A stretch of 64,000 nucleotides of DNA from Polaribacter cellanae (GCF_017569185.1 NZ_CP071869.1:4006501-4070500), one strand, 5' to 3'; positions 1-9,025 are shown, counted from the stretch's first letter. A program made the numbers and translations. The notes: generated by a model not told the origin, from the letters alone.

Positions 1-86
1 AAATCTTATAATTTATAACTATAATTTGTAAAGTTCTTCTTCTTACGTCACTGAAATGATATTTATTTTAAAAATAAAAACACCCA
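1..86. repeat. Dispersed hairpin repeat, copy A (cut by window edge)
   Basis: Bases 1-86 align almost end to end with 30064-30150, including ATAATTTATAACTA near the left and AATAAAAACAC near the right, with only a few single-base gaps. The right arm at 33-60 is the complement of a left arm that would lie before base 1, so this is one half of a long imperfect hairpin. It lies just downstream of the last gene of the fucose operon. No coding potential is seen. A REP/MITE-like intergenic element is the most likely explanation. Confidence 0.6.
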
Positions 87-89
87 AGT

Positions 90-104
90 AGCTAGTAACT
101 AGCT
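90..104. repeat. TAA-loop hairpin attached to repeat copy A
   Basis: This is a perfect 6-bp stem: AGCTAG, loop TAA, CTAGCT. Its centre is 96 bases from the start of repeat copy A. Copy B has a different stem (CTGA, TAA, TCAG) at exactly the same offset, so the stem sequence changed while pairing and loop were kept. Nothing else is recognisable between 105 and 240. Confidence 0.5.
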
Positions 105-240
105 GGTTGGTTGGTAGTTTGTTAAACTTACGTTTATAATTTTGATTTGTTCTTTTGAGTAAAATTATTTAATGCAACGTATATAAATAATAGAAGTAGC
201 GTAAGTTTTTTTATCTTATAGGAAACTAAAAAAGGTTTAA

Positions 241-1389
241 TTATTTTTTTAAAAATTGATTGAAATCTCTTACATCTTCACAACAAACCTGTTCCATAAC
301 TTGTTGTAATTGTGTTTTTAAAATTGAAACTGTATGGTCTCCACCTTTTTTTCCTAATGCAGATACTCCATACATAAAACTACGTCCCATAAAAGTAAAT
401 TCGGCTCCACTTGCCAATGTTCTTGCAATATCTGGGCCAGAACGCAATCCACTATCCATCATTACTTTAATTTGGTTACTGTATTTTTTTGCAATTCTTG
501 TTAAGGGTTTTATGGTAGATTCTCCTGCGTCCAATTGTCTTCCTCCATGGTTAGAAACTATAATTCCATCTAATCCTAATTTAATGGCAGTTTCTGTATC
601 TGCTTCAGTGGCGACACCTTTTAGTACGATTTTACCTTTCCACATATCGCGAATTGGTTTTATTTTTTCTTCAGTTAGTCGTCCTGAAAATGTGTTATCC
701 ATAAATAATCCCAATTGTTTTAAATCGAGATTTTTAGGCATGTAGGGTTTTAGAGTCTCAAAATTTGGTTGTCCATATTTTAAGGTGTTAAAAGCCCATT
801 CTGGTTTTCCCATCACTTGAAGAATGTTCGTTAAAGTCATTCTCGGTGGCATTGCCAAACCGTTTCTTATGTCTCTAGGCCTAAACCCGAACGTAGGAAC
901 ATCACATAAAATAACTAAAACAGGGCAATGTGCAGCCTCTGCTCGTTTTATAATATCGTCTCGCAAACGGTCTTCTGTAGGATGATATAATTGAAACCAT
1001 GCTTTACCTTCCGTAATTTCGCTAATTCGTTCTATACTACTTGTAGTAACTGTACTTAAAATAAATGGAATATTATGTTTATGAGCAGATTTTGCTAAAA
1101 TTTCTGGAGCATTTGGCCACATTAAACCTTGTAAACCTACTGGTGCAATTCCAAAAGGGGCATCATATGTATGTCCAAAAAGTTCTGTTTTTAATGAAGA
1201 GCCTCCATGTGGTTTTAAATATTTGGGAAACAATTCTACATCACGAATTTCTTTAGTATTTTTATGAAGGTTTACATCTTCATTACAGCCACCATCTAAA
1301 TATTCGAAAGCAAATTTTGGAATACGTTTTTTTGCTTTTACACGTAAATCGTCTATTGATGGGTATTTTGTATTGTATTTTAAATCCAT
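241..1389 (-). CDS. lldD: FMN-dependent L-lactate dehydrogenase / alpha-hydroxy-acid oxidase
   Basis: The 382-residue protein belongs to the FMN-dependent alpha-hydroxy-acid dehydrogenase family and is a typical full-length TIM barrel. The active-site signature SNHGGRQLD lies at residues 279-287, with the catalytic base His281. A flavin-binding lysine is near 257 (IVLKGV), and the GLRSGPDIARTLASGA phosphate-binding segment follows. It is the last gene of the fucose operon, one base after the mutarotase gene. The family oxidises L-lactate to pyruvate. L-lactate is a product of the diketo-deoxyfuconate hydrolase encoded upstream, so the operon context supports L-lactate as substrate. Another 2-hydroxy acid, such as glycolate or mandelate, cannot be excluded from sequence alone. 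Confidence 0.85.
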   Translation of the reverse strand: MDLKYNTKYPSIDDLRVKAKKRIPKFAFEYLDGGCNEDVNLHKNTKEIRDVELFPKYLKPHGGSSLKTELFGHTYDAPFGIAPVGLQGLMWPNAPEILAKSAHKHNIPFILSTVTTSSIERISEITEGKAWFQLYHPTEDRLRDDIIKRAEAAHCPVLVILCDVPTFGFRPRDIRNGLAMPPRMTLTNILQVMGKPEWAFNTLKYGQPNFETLKPYMPKNLDLKQLGLFMDNTFSGRLTEEKIKPIRDMWKGKIVLKGVATEADTETAIKLGLDGIIVSNHGGRQLDAGESTIKPLTRIAKKYSNQIKVMMDSGLRSGPDIARTLASGAEFTFMGRSFMYGVSALGKKGGDHTVSILKTQLQQVMEQVCCEDVRDFNQFLKK

Positions 1390-1390
1390 T

Positions 1391-1732
1391 TTATTCTAAT
1401 TGAAAAATATGTTCCATCAAACGCCATTTTTCATTAGGTTTTGATGTTGGTAAATCTTGTTGATAATTCCACATAAGAGTTTCCCATTCTTGTACTTTTG
1501 GATTCTTAGCGTCCATCATTGCTTTTTTTTCAAAAGAAAAACTATTGTTTACTTCCATAATCATAAACAAGCGATTTTCAATACAGTAAATATCCATGTT
1601 TTCTATTCCAGCATCTTTAATGCTTATCGTAATTTCTGGCCATATTTGTTCGTGATATTTTTTATATTCGGCGATGAGTTTTGGATCGTTTACTAAATCT
1701 AAAGCAAGACAATATTTTTTTAAATCTTTCAT
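1391..1732 (-). CDS. L-rhamnose/L-fucose mutarotase-like protein
   Basis: The 113-residue protein has the compact fold of the L-rhamnose mutarotase (RhaM/YiiL, DUF718) family. Typical parts are the N-terminal LALDLVNDP stretch, the IWPEI helix, the YCIENRLFMIMEV strand pair and the C-terminal WRLMEHIFQLE. Family members interconvert alpha and beta anomers of 6-deoxysugars. Sitting between fucP and the lactate dehydrogenase gene, it most likely supplies the anomer used by the fucose dehydrogenase. Length is normal. Substrate assignment to fucose and not rhamnose comes from the neighbours. Confidence 0.8.
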   Translation of the reverse strand: MKDLKKYCLALDLVNDPKLIAEYKKYHEQIWPEITISIKDAGIENMDIYCIENRLFMIMEVNNSFSFEKKAMMDAKNPKVQEWETLMWNYQQDLPTSKPNEKWRLMEHIFQLE

Positions 1733-1742
1733 GAGTAAGTTT

Positions 1743-3083
1743 TTAAAGATTTATTAATTCGTGTTTTTTAAATACAGTTAAACCATACCAAGCTATGTAA
1801 ACAAAACAAACTAAAGGTAAGATAAAAGAAAAATTTATTTCTGTAACCCCCATTATTTTAGTGTCTGCAACCCCTCTTCCTCCAGCATCTATAATTGCTC
1901 CTTGCAACATAGGTAGTAAAGCGCCACCAACAATTGCCATAACCAATCCTGCAGAACCTACTTTAGATTGCTCTTCAGTTAAATCATTTAAGGCAATTCC
2001 ATAAATTGTTGGAAACATTAAAGACATTGCAAAAGAGACTCCTACAATACCATACAATCCGAAAACTCCTTCCACAAATATGGCTGTTAAAACAAATGCG
2101 CCTGCAAGTAAAGCAAAAGACATTAAAAGTTTTCCTGGACTCATAAAACGTAGCATTGCAGTTCCTACAATTCGACCTAATGTAAATAATACAAATGCTA
2201 TAAATTGGTAAGTAAAAACGTCTATCTTTTCGTAACCTACTACATTTGCATTTGCTAAATCTATAGCTTCTGCATATTGATATATGTAAGTCCAGGTCAT
2301 AATTTGAGCTCCAACATATAATATTTGAGCAATTACACCTAAAACATATTTTCTATTGGTTAAAAGTTTTTTAAAAGTGTCTTTTAAGCTAGGCATTGTT
2401 CCTTCTTCTTTTGATTGGGGCATTTTATTTACTAAAAATAAAACGAATACAACTAAAATAACCAATCCTAAAATTACATAAGGATCTCGAATTACTGCCA
2501 AATCTGCAACTTTAATCATTGCTCTTTTTGCTTCATCTAAAGCACCAAAATTTGCAATATCGTCTGATTGTAAATTATCATATACAAAAAATTTAGCGAC
2601 TAATAATCCTGCAATCAATCCAATAGGGTTTGCAGATTGTGCTAAGTTTAAACGTTGTGTAGCAGTTTCTTTGGCTCCCATTGCTAAAATATACGGATTT
2701 GCAGCAGTTTCTAAAAAAGCCAATCCAAAAGTTAAAACATACAATCCTAAACAAAAAAACCAAAATTGTTCTGTAATTGCAGCTGGGTAAAATAACAAAG
2801 CACCCACAGCATATAACCCCAAACCTATTAATACTCCAACTTTATAGGAATATTTTCGCATAAATAATGCAGCTGGTATTGCCATACAAAAATAGCCACC
2901 ATAGAAAGCCATTTGAACCCATGAAGCTTGAGTGTTTGTAAGTTCTAATACTTTTTTAAAAGCATTTACCATAGGATCTGTAACTGCATTTGCAAAGCCC
3001 CAAAGAGCAAACAAAGAAGTTACTAGAATAAAAGGAATGAGTACCTTTTTGGATACTACTGAAATTTTTGAGGTGTTTTTCAT
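1743..3083 (-). CDS. fucP: L-fucose:H+ symporter
   Basis: A 446-residue major facilitator protein of the FHS family with about twelve hydrophobic segments, placed in the inner membrane. The first helix carries WGFANAVTDPMV with Asp36, and the fourth carries FLETAANPYI with Glu125. Both acidic residues match positions that matter for proton coupling and sugar binding in E. coli FucP. The gene starts 2 bp after the fucose dehydrogenase gene and ends 10 bp before the mutarotase gene, so it is translated within the same operon. Family members also take glucose or galactose, but the surrounding enzymes make L-fucose the best assignment. Confidence 0.9.
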   Translation of the reverse strand: MKNTSKISVVSKKVLIPFILVTSLFALWGFANAVTDPMVNAFKKVLELTNTQASWVQMAFYGGYFCMAIPAALFMRKYSYKVGVLIGLGLYAVGALLFYPAAITEQFWFFCLGLYVLTFGLAFLETAANPYILAMGAKETATQRLNLAQSANPIGLIAGLLVAKFFVYDNLQSDDIANFGALDEAKRAMIKVADLAVIRDPYVILGLVILVVFVLFLVNKMPQSKEEGTMPSLKDTFKKLLTNRKYVLGVIAQILYVGAQIMTWTYIYQYAEAIDLANANVVGYEKIDVFTYQFIAFVLFTLGRIVGTAMLRFMSPGKLLMSFALLAGAFVLTAIFVEGVFGLYGIVGVSFAMSLMFPTIYGIALNDLTEEQSKVGSAGLVMAIVGGALLPMLQGAIIDAGGRGVADTKIMGVTEINFSFILPLVCFVYIAWYGLTVFKKHELINL

Positions 3084-3085
3084 AA

Positions 3086-3865
3086 TTATATTGAGCGATC
3101 TAAATGAGTATATCCACCATCTACAAAGACGAGTTGTCCTGTTGTATGGCTAGAGGTTTCTGACAATAGAAAGGCCACTGTATTTGCAATCTCTATATCT
3201 GTTGTCATTCTATTTTCTAAAGGGATATTTTTGGTAATATTATTTAATTTTTCTTCAGGATTTGGAAAAGTATCTAACCATTTTTTATACAATGGCGTAA
3301 AACATTCTGCCACAATTACAGCATTTACACGAATTTTATAAGGTAATAATTCTACGGCCCATTCTCTGGTTAATGCATTTCTTGCTCCATTTGCAGCAGC
3401 ATATCCAGAGGTTTTTCCTTGTCCTGTAACCGAGGTTTTAGAGCCAATATTTACAATTGCTCCTTTACTTTTTTTAAGCTCTGGTAACGCAAAATGCGCC
3501 ATTGCATAATAGTGGGTTACATTTCGCTGAATGGAGGTCATAAAATCGTCGTAATTTCCGTTTTCTAAACCAATACCATCGTTAACACCTGCATTATTTA
3601 CCAATCCATCAATTCTGCCAAACTTATTAATTACACTCTTTACAGCATCTTCGCAAGCTTGTTTGTCTGTTAATTCTGCAAAAGCGTAAAAGGCTTTTCC
3701 ACCTTTATCTTTTATTTTTTGGACGGCATCTAAAACATTTGGTTTATTTCTACCAATAATTACAGGAATTGCACCTTCCTCTGCTAATACATTACAGATT
3801 CCATTACCAATTCCTTTGGAACCACCAGTAACAATAATTACTTTATCTTTTAGTTTTAAATCCAT
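3086..3865 (-). CDS. SDR-family L-fucose dehydrogenase, atypical active site
   Basis: A 259-residue classical short-chain dehydrogenase. The NAD(P)-binding TGGSKGIG is at 13-20, NNAG at 90-93, the catalytic Ser at 142 and Tyr at 155. The usual YxxxK motif reads YAAAN, so Asn159 stands where the catalytic Lys is expected. The codon is aat and unambiguous, and no frameshift is visible. Downstream features such as ALTREWAVEL and the C-terminal FVDGGYTH are intact, so the protein looks functional. By position it should oxidise L-fucose to L-fucono-lactone, the first step of the pathway. The family call is secure; the exact substrate is inferred from the operon. Confidence 0.78.
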   Translation of the reverse strand: MDLKLKDKVIIVTGGSKGIGNGICNVLAEEGAIPVIIGRNKPNVLDAVQKIKDKGGKAFYAFAELTDKQACEDAVKSVINKFGRIDGLVNNAGVNDGIGLENGNYDDFMTSIQRNVTHYYAMAHFALPELKKSKGAIVNIGSKTSVTGQGKTSGYAAANGARNALTREWAVELLPYKIRVNAVIVAECFTPLYKKWLDTFPNPEEKLNNITKNIPLENRMTTDIEIANTVAFLLSETSSHTTGQLVFVDGGYTHLDRSI

Positions 3866-3869
3866 AATC

Positions 3870-4700
3870 TTAGTTGTCTAAAGAATACCATTCTTGGGCA
3901 TTTAGTCCCATAATTTGTTGTTGTTCTGTTTTAGAAAATTGTAAAATATAATCTTCAATTAAATTTACTATTTTAGAGTAATTTCCAGTTAATAAACTTA
4001 CTGGCCAATCACTTCCAAAGATGGTTCGATTCGTTCCAAAAGCATTAAATACTACCTCTAAATATGGTTTTATGGTTTCTTTTTTCCAAGTATTCCAATT
4101 TGCTTCTGTAGATAAACCTGAAACTTTACAAACAACATTTTTAAAACTTGCTAATTTTTCAATATGATTTTTCCAAACCGTTATTTTTTTATCTTTAATG
4201 TACGGTTTAGCACAGTGGTCTAAAATAAATTTTTGATTCGGAAATTTGCAAACCAATTCAATAGCTTCTTCTAATTGATGTGGAAATATTAAAATATCAT
4301 ACGTTAAGTTGTGTTTTTCTAAAGCTAAAATTCCTCTTTGAAAATCTTTACGAAGCATAAAGCCATTTGGTTCTGCTTGTACAATATGTCGTAAACCTTT
4401 TAGTTTTTTATAAGTTGAAAAATGATGTAATCGTTCTTGAATATTTTTGTCACATAAATCTAACCATCCTACAACTCCTTTTATAAACGGATTCTTTTCA
4501 GCCAAATGTAATAAAAATAAGGTTTCTTTTTCTGAAGTTCCTGCTTGCACTGCAACACAACCATCAAATAGATGTTGCTCTAATAAAGGCTCTAAATCTT
4601 TAGGAAAAAAATCACTTTTAAGCACGGTCATTTCGTTTGTAATCCACGTGTCTTTTTGCGGATTAAATTGCCAAAAATGTTGATGTGCGTCTATTTTCAT
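3870..4700 (-). CDS. L-fuconolactonase (amidohydrolase family 2)
   Basis: A 276-residue TIM-barrel metal-dependent hydrolase of the amidohydrolase-2 family. The metal-binding HxH is at the N-terminus (DAHQHFW, His6 and His8), the middle has LDHCAKP, and the closing Asp motif is IFGSDWPVS. Family members of this length in fucose operons open L-fucono-1,5-lactone to L-fuconate. The start codon overlaps the stop codon of the upstream FAH hydrolase gene by one base, and the stop is 4 bp from the fucose dehydrogenase gene. No signal peptide is present, so it acts in the cytoplasm. Confidence 0.85.
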   Translation of the reverse strand: MKIDAHQHFWQFNPQKDTWITNEMTVLKSDFFPKDLEPLLEQHLFDGCVAVQAGTSEKETLFLLHLAEKNPFIKGVVGWLDLCDKNIQERLHHFSTYKKLKGLRHIVQAEPNGFMLRKDFQRGILALEKHNLTYDILIFPHQLEEAIELVCKFPNQKFILDHCAKPYIKDKKITVWKNHIEKLASFKNVVCKVSGLSTEANWNTWKKETIKPYLEVVFNAFGTNRTIFGSDWPVSLLTGNYSKIVNLIEDYILQFSKTEQQQIMGLNAQEWYSLDN

Positions 4701-5551
4701 TATTTATAATCGATTGCTTTTTGTTCTGAAACTCCTAAACCTTCAATTCCCAAACGCATTACATCTCCAGCTTTTAAATATTTTGGAGGATTGAAGCCTA
4801 AGCCAACTCCAAAAGGTGTTCCTGTAGAAATAACATCTCCAGGCAATAATGTCATATACTGGCTAATGTAAGAGACAACTTCTTGTACGTTAAAAATAAA
4901 ATCGGATGTTGATGAATGTTGTAAACGCTCGCCATTTACTTCTAACCATAATTCTAAATTATTTGGGTCTTTAATTTCTTCTTTTGTTGCTAAAAATGGT
5001 CCAAGAGGTGCGAATGTATCGCAACCTTTTCCTTTACACCATTGGCCTTCTTTTTCAATTTGAAAAGCGCGTTCAGAAACATCATTATGCAATACATAGC
5101 CTGCAATATAATCTTCTGCATCTTCTAAATTTACATACGACGCTTTTTTACCAATAACGATTGCTAATTCTACTTCCCAATCGGTTTTTGTACTGTTTTT
5201 TGGAATTACAACATCGTCGTTAGGACCAACAATCGCAGTTGTAGATTTAAAGAATAATACTGGTTCTTTTGGTACTGTCATACCAGCTTCTTCTGCATGT
5301 TTTGCATAATTTAATCCGACACAAACTAATTTTGAAGGTCTTGCGATTGGCGAACCTAATCTTACAGAATCATTAACTATAGGGCAATTAGATTCGTTAG
5401 TTTTTAACCAATCTTTTAAACGATTTAATCCGTCAGTTTCGAAAAAACGTTCGTTGTAATCTTCGCCAAAAGTACTAATGTCTATGCGTTTGTCATCTAA
5501 TTGAAGTCCTGCTTTTTCATTGCCTTCTGCACCGAATCTTATGAGTTTCAT
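4700..5551 (-). CDS. 2,4-diketo-3-deoxy-L-fuconate hydrolase (FAH family)
   Basis: A 283-residue fumarylacetoacetate-hydrolase-family protein with an N-terminal cap domain (1-70) and the catalytic domain after it. Motifs seen are VCVGLNYAKHAEE, TDWEVELAIVIGK with the metal-binding ExE, and the C-terminal GDVISTGTPFGVG loop. The family cleaves a carbon-carbon bond in beta-diketo acids using Mg2+ or Mn2+. With the neighbouring dehydrogenase, the expected reaction splits 2,4-diketo-3-deoxy-L-fuconate into pyruvate and L-lactate, which explains the lactate dehydrogenase at the end of the operon. FAH proteins in general have varied substrates, so the assignment depends on context. Confidence 0.85.
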   Translation of the reverse strand: MKLIRFGAEGNEKAGLQLDDKRIDISTFGEDYNERFFETDGLNRLKDWLKTNESNCPIVNDSVRLGSPIARPSKLVCVGLNYAKHAEEAGMTVPKEPVLFFKSTTAIVGPNDDVVIPKNSTKTDWEVELAIVIGKKASYVNLEDAEDYIAGYVLHNDVSERAFQIEKEGQWCKGKGCDTFAPLGPFLATKEEIKDPNNLELWLEVNGERLQHSSTSDFIFNVQEVVSYISQYMTLLPGDVISTGTPFGVGLGFNPPKYLKAGDVMRLGIEGLGVSEQKAIDYK

Positions 5552-5617
5552 TTTAATGTTTTTTATTTTTTATAATATGATAGATTTTTAAAACCTATTA
5601 AAATATTGCTGTTAAAA

Positions 5618-6394
5618 TTAGCCATTTAATTTAATAAATCCGCCATCTATTGGAAAATCTGTTCCTGTAATAAAAGAAGCTTCATCACTACATAAATACA
5701 ATGCAAGATTTGCAATTTCTTCTGGTGTTCCCATTCTTCCAATGGGTTGTGTTTTAGATAAATTCTCGAACATTTCTGCTTGATTATTTGGGTAATTTTG
5801 TTTTATAAATCCATCAACGAAAGGTGTGTGTACACGTGCAGGAGAAATACAATTACATCTTATTCCGTTTGCGACGTAATCTTTTGCGACAGAATATGTC
5901 ATAGTTAAAACAGCTCCTTTGGTCATAGAATAGGCAAATCGATCAGAAATTCCGACAGAAGATGCAATGGATGCCATATTAATAATTACACCATTTTTTT
6001 TCTTTTTAAAATAAGGAATTACCGCTTTTATTCCATTATAAACTCCTTTAATGTTTACGTTATATAAACGATCTAAATCTTCGGGATTTGTGTTCTCTAT
6101 ATTTCCAACATGAGCAATTCCTGCATTGTTAATTAAAATATCGATTGTTTTGTTTTTAGAAATTACTGCAATAATATTTTCCATTTGTTCTTGATTCGAA
6201 ACATCGCATTTATAGAAATGTGCAGAACCTTTCATGTTTTCAATTTCAGCAACTGTAGATGTTCCATTTGTTTCATTAAAATCTAGAATACAAACATGAG
6301 CTCCTTGCTTTGCAAATGTGGTTGAAATTGCTTTTCCAATGCCACTTCCTCCACCTGTAATAATTGCTGTTTTTTCTTTTAAACTGAATATCAT
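5618..6394 (-). CDS. 2-keto-3-deoxy-L-fuconate dehydrogenase (SDR)
   Basis: The chosen start gives a 258-residue classical SDR beginning MIFSLKEKTAIITGGG. A longer frame adds ten residues, but these would overlap the end of the dehydratase gene; the chosen ATG sits 2 bp after that stop and gives the normal family N-terminus. TGGGSGIG, NNAGIAH and the Tyr-Lys pair (YSMTK) are all present, unlike in the other SDR of this operon. The C-terminus has FPIDGGF. By context it oxidises 2-keto-3-deoxy-L-fuconate at C4 to the diketo acid. A 66-bp gap separates it from the FAH hydrolase gene. Confidence 0.85.
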   Translation of the reverse strand: MIFSLKEKTAIITGGGSGIGKAISTTFAKQGAHVCILDFNETNGTSTVAEIENMKGSAHFYKCDVSNQEQMENIIAVISKNKTIDILINNAGIAHVGNIENTNPEDLDRLYNVNIKGVYNGIKAVIPYFKKKKNGVIINMASIASSVGISDRFAYSMTKGAVLTMTYSVAKDYVANGIRCNCISPARVHTPFVDGFIKQNYPNNQAEMFENLSKTQPIGRMGTPEEIANLALYLCSDEASFITGTDFPIDGGFIKLNG

Positions 6395-6396
6395 AA

Positions 6397-7725
6397 CTAT
6401 TGTAATTGAAGTTTTTTTGCCCATATTTTTCCATTAGGAAAAGTATAGGCTTTTAAAGATTCTGGTTTTATTGTAATACTATAACCTGGTTGTTTTGGTG
6501 GCATGTAAGCGCCATTTTCAATCACAACCGGTTCAAAGAAATGTTCGTGTAAATGATCTACATATTCTATAATTCTATCTTTTGTTGTTGCACTTACACA
6601 AATATAATCGATCATCGATAAATGTTGTACGTATTCGCACAAACCAACTCCTCCAGCATGAGGGCAAACTGGAACTTTGTATTTTGCAGCCATTAAAAGA
6701 ATCGCTAAAATTTCGTTTACGCCACCAACTCTACAGCTATCAATTTGGCAAATTTGTAAAGCATCTGCCATAATTAATTGTTTAAAGATTACACGATTTT
6801 GACAATGTTCGCCAGTTGCTACCTTAATAGGTGCAACTGCTTTTGCGATTTTTGCATGTCCTAAAATATCATCAGGACTTGTAGGCTCTTCAATCCAATA
6901 GGGGTTGAATTTCTTTAATGAAGCCATATTTTCTATTGCTTCATCCACATCCCATTTTTGGTTGGCATCCATCATTAATTGTAAATCGTCTCCAATTTCT
7001 TCACGAATAATTTGTGCACGACGCATATCGTCTTGCAAATCGGAACCAACTTTTATTTTCATATGCTTAAAACCTTCTGCTTTTGCTTCTTGGCAAAGTC
7101 TTCGCATTTTATCGTCACTATAACCTAACCAACCTGCAGAAGTGGTGTAAGCAGGATACCCATTTTCTAATAAATTATTAATTCGTTCTTGCTTTGTAGT
7201 TTCGTTTTTTTGAAGAATTTCTAACGCTTCTTTTGGTGTAATAGCATCTGTTATGTAAGTAAAGTCTATACATTTTACAAATTCTTTTGGAGACATGTCT
7301 GCAATTAATTTCCAAAGAGGTTTTTTTTCTGCTTTTGCGTACAAATCCCAAACTGCATTTACAACTGCACCTGTGGCTAAATGAATAACACCTTTTTCTG
7401 GACCTAACCAACGTAATTGGCTATCTCCTGTAATCATTCTCCAAAAATCGCCCATGTTTTTAGTGAACGATTCTAACGTTTTTCCAACTACTAAATGAGA
7501 TAATGATTCAATGGCAGCAACACATAATTCGTTTCCACGACCAATCGTAAATGTTAATCCATGACCTTCTAACTCGGGATAATTTGTTTCTAAAATAAGA
7601 TAAGCCGCAGAATAATCTGGATCTGGATTCATTGCATCAGAACCATCTAGCGAGTCGCTGGTTGGAAAACGAACATCTTTTGTTACTATATTGGTTATTG
7701 TAATTGGTTGTTTCATTGTATACAT
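6397..7725 (-). CDS. L-fuconate dehydratase (enolase superfamily)
   Basis: A 442-residue protein of the mandelate-racemase subgroup of the enolase superfamily. It carries KIK at 223-225 (acid/base lysines), metal ligands Asp253, Glu279 and Glu306 (MDANQ, WIEEP, TGEH) and His356 in CPHAGGVG. Length and motifs match L-fuconate dehydratases, which form 2-keto-3-deoxy-L-fuconate. It is the first gene of the operon. A -7-like TACATTTG lies at 7738-7745 on the minus strand without a clear -33 box, which would fit a promoter needing an activator such as the AraC protein upstream. Met4 is an alternative start and would leave a more normal leader length. Confidence 0.9.
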   Translation of the reverse strand: MYTMKQPITITNIVTKDVRFPTSDSLDGSDAMNPDPDYSAAYLILETNYPELEGHGLTFTIGRGNELCVAAIESLSHLVVGKTLESFTKNMGDFWRMITGDSQLRWLGPEKGVIHLATGAVVNAVWDLYAKAEKKPLWKLIADMSPKEFVKCIDFTYITDAITPKEALEILQKNETTKQERINNLLENGYPAYTTSAGWLGYSDDKMRRLCQEAKAEGFKHMKIKVGSDLQDDMRRAQIIREEIGDDLQLMMDANQKWDVDEAIENMASLKKFNPYWIEEPTSPDDILGHAKIAKAVAPIKVATGEHCQNRVIFKQLIMADALQICQIDSCRVGGVNEILAILLMAAKYKVPVCPHAGGVGLCEYVQHLSMIDYICVSATTKDRIIEYVDHLHEHFFEPVVIENGAYMPPKQPGYSITIKPESLKAYTFPNGKIWAKKLQLQ

Positions 7726-7737
7726 TTTATTGCTTTA

Positions 7738-7745
7738 CAAATGTA
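7738..7745 (-). promoter_or_regulatory. Possible -7 element of the fucose operon
   Basis: TACATTTG on the minus strand fits the Bacteroidetes -7 consensus TAnnTTTG and lies just before the fuconate dehydratase start. No TTTG is found at the expected 17-23 base spacing upstream, so basal activity may be low and regulator-dependent. Confidence 0.3.
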
Positions 7746-7822
7746 ATTTAGAGCAAACGTAAAATCCACTACATATTCAACATAGGCTAATACTATTTTT
7801 GCACTTTAATGTTTTGTTTTAG

Positions 7823-8692
7823 TTATTTAGTGTAATTTATATGTTTTTTTAAATAAGTTGAAGGGGAGATATTTTTAATATTTTTAAATTGTCTATTAAA
7901 GTTAGATAGGTTATTAAAACCAGATTCGTAAGCGATTGTAGCAATATTTAATTGATTTTCTTGAAGTAATTTACATGCATAACCAATTCTTATTTCGTTT
8001 ACATATTTAGAAAACGTTTTACGATGCACACGTTTAAAAGATCTACTAAAAGCGGCTGTATTCATTTTCGCAATTTTTGCAACACTACTTAAACTAATTT
8101 CTTGATTAAAATTCTTAAAAATATATGCTATTACTTGGTTAGATAATGTAGAGTCTTCCTTTTGTAGTGATTTCGTATATCCAGAACTGGCCAGTAATTT
8201 AAAGTTTTTATGGATAGAGAGCTTGTATAGAATATCTATAAATTGATGCGTTTTATAAAAATCGGAAGAAGTAACTAAACCTTTTATATCTTGCCTTAAT
8301 TTCTTAGGTACATTTTTAAAATAAATACCTTGTTTTGCTTTCTCAAATAGTTGAGAGATTGATTTCATTTCAGGCAAATCTAGGAAAACATCTCCTAAAA
8401 AATTTTCTTTGAAATGAACAGAAATTGCTTCAGCTTTTAGGGTGCTACTTTCTTCAAAATAATTACCATCATTTAACCACATATGTGGTAAATTCTTTCC
8501 AATTAAAACCACATCTTTAGGTTGAAATTTTTTAATGCTATCGCCTATAAAACGTGTGCCTTTACTTTTTAAAATTGTTACTAGTTCTAACTCTGGATGA
8601 TAATGCCAGATTTTTAAAAAATTAGGATAACTATTAATTCTTACAGAAATCGCTGTATTATTGGTGCTTCTATCTAATAAATGGAGTTTCAT
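7823..8692 (-). CDS. AraC-family transcriptional regulator (fucose operon)
   Basis: A 289-residue regulator with an N-terminal cupin-like sensing domain (HYHPELELVTI, GNLPHMWLN region) and a C-terminal double helix-turn-helix from about residue 185 (EISLSSVAKIAKMNTAAFSR and ESGFNNLSNFNRQF). The open frame extends 28 residues further upstream, but that part is hydrophobic and unlike the family; MKLHLLDRS is the more likely start. It lies on the same strand, 97 bp upstream of fuconate dehydratase, so it probably senses L-fucose or a pathway intermediate and activates the catabolic operon. Confidence 0.82.
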   Translation of the reverse strand: MKLHLLDRSTNNTAISVRINSYPNFLKIWHYHPELELVTILKSKGTRFIGDSIKKFQPKDVVLIGKNLPHMWLNDGNYFEESSTLKAEAISVHFKENFLGDVFLDLPEMKSISQLFEKAKQGIYFKNVPKKLRQDIKGLVTSSDFYKTHQFIDILYKLSIHKNFKLLASSGYTKSLQKEDSTLSNQVIAYIFKNFNQEISLSSVAKIAKMNTAAFSRSFKRVHRKTFSKYVNEIRIGYACKLLQENQLNIATIAYESGFNNLSNFNRQFKNIKNISPSTYLKKHINYTK

Positions 8693-9025
8693 TAATTCTA
8701 AATTAATAATAAAAAAACAATTATCAGTTAAAAATGCAAAAAAAGTATTAGTTATGCATTTTAAAATCCCAAGCACTACAATCTTATTTTAGCATAAGTA
8801 ATAATTTAGGTTGAAGTATTTTCTCTCTCAAGTTGCGAAAATTCTATTTTAGTCTGTGCACAAATATTTTGAACAAAAAAAAAATCAAAATACAAAATAA
8901 CTTAATAATAAATTTCAATATGTACCTTTGTAATATGTTATTGTAAAAATATTAAATAATGGCCTAATGGAATTATAGGAACTAATCAGTCTATCTTTTT
9001 TTAAAAGATTAAACTACTTAAATAG
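8693..9025. other. AT-rich intergenic region, no gene
   Basis: This stretch separates the AraC gene from the formylglycine-generating enzyme gene. No open frame with family character is seen on either strand. A TACCTTTG at 8923-8930 fits a -7 box in the forward direction but lacks a matching -33 box and is about 320 bp from the next start codon, so a long leader or a small transcript is possible but unsupported. Confidence 0.4.
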
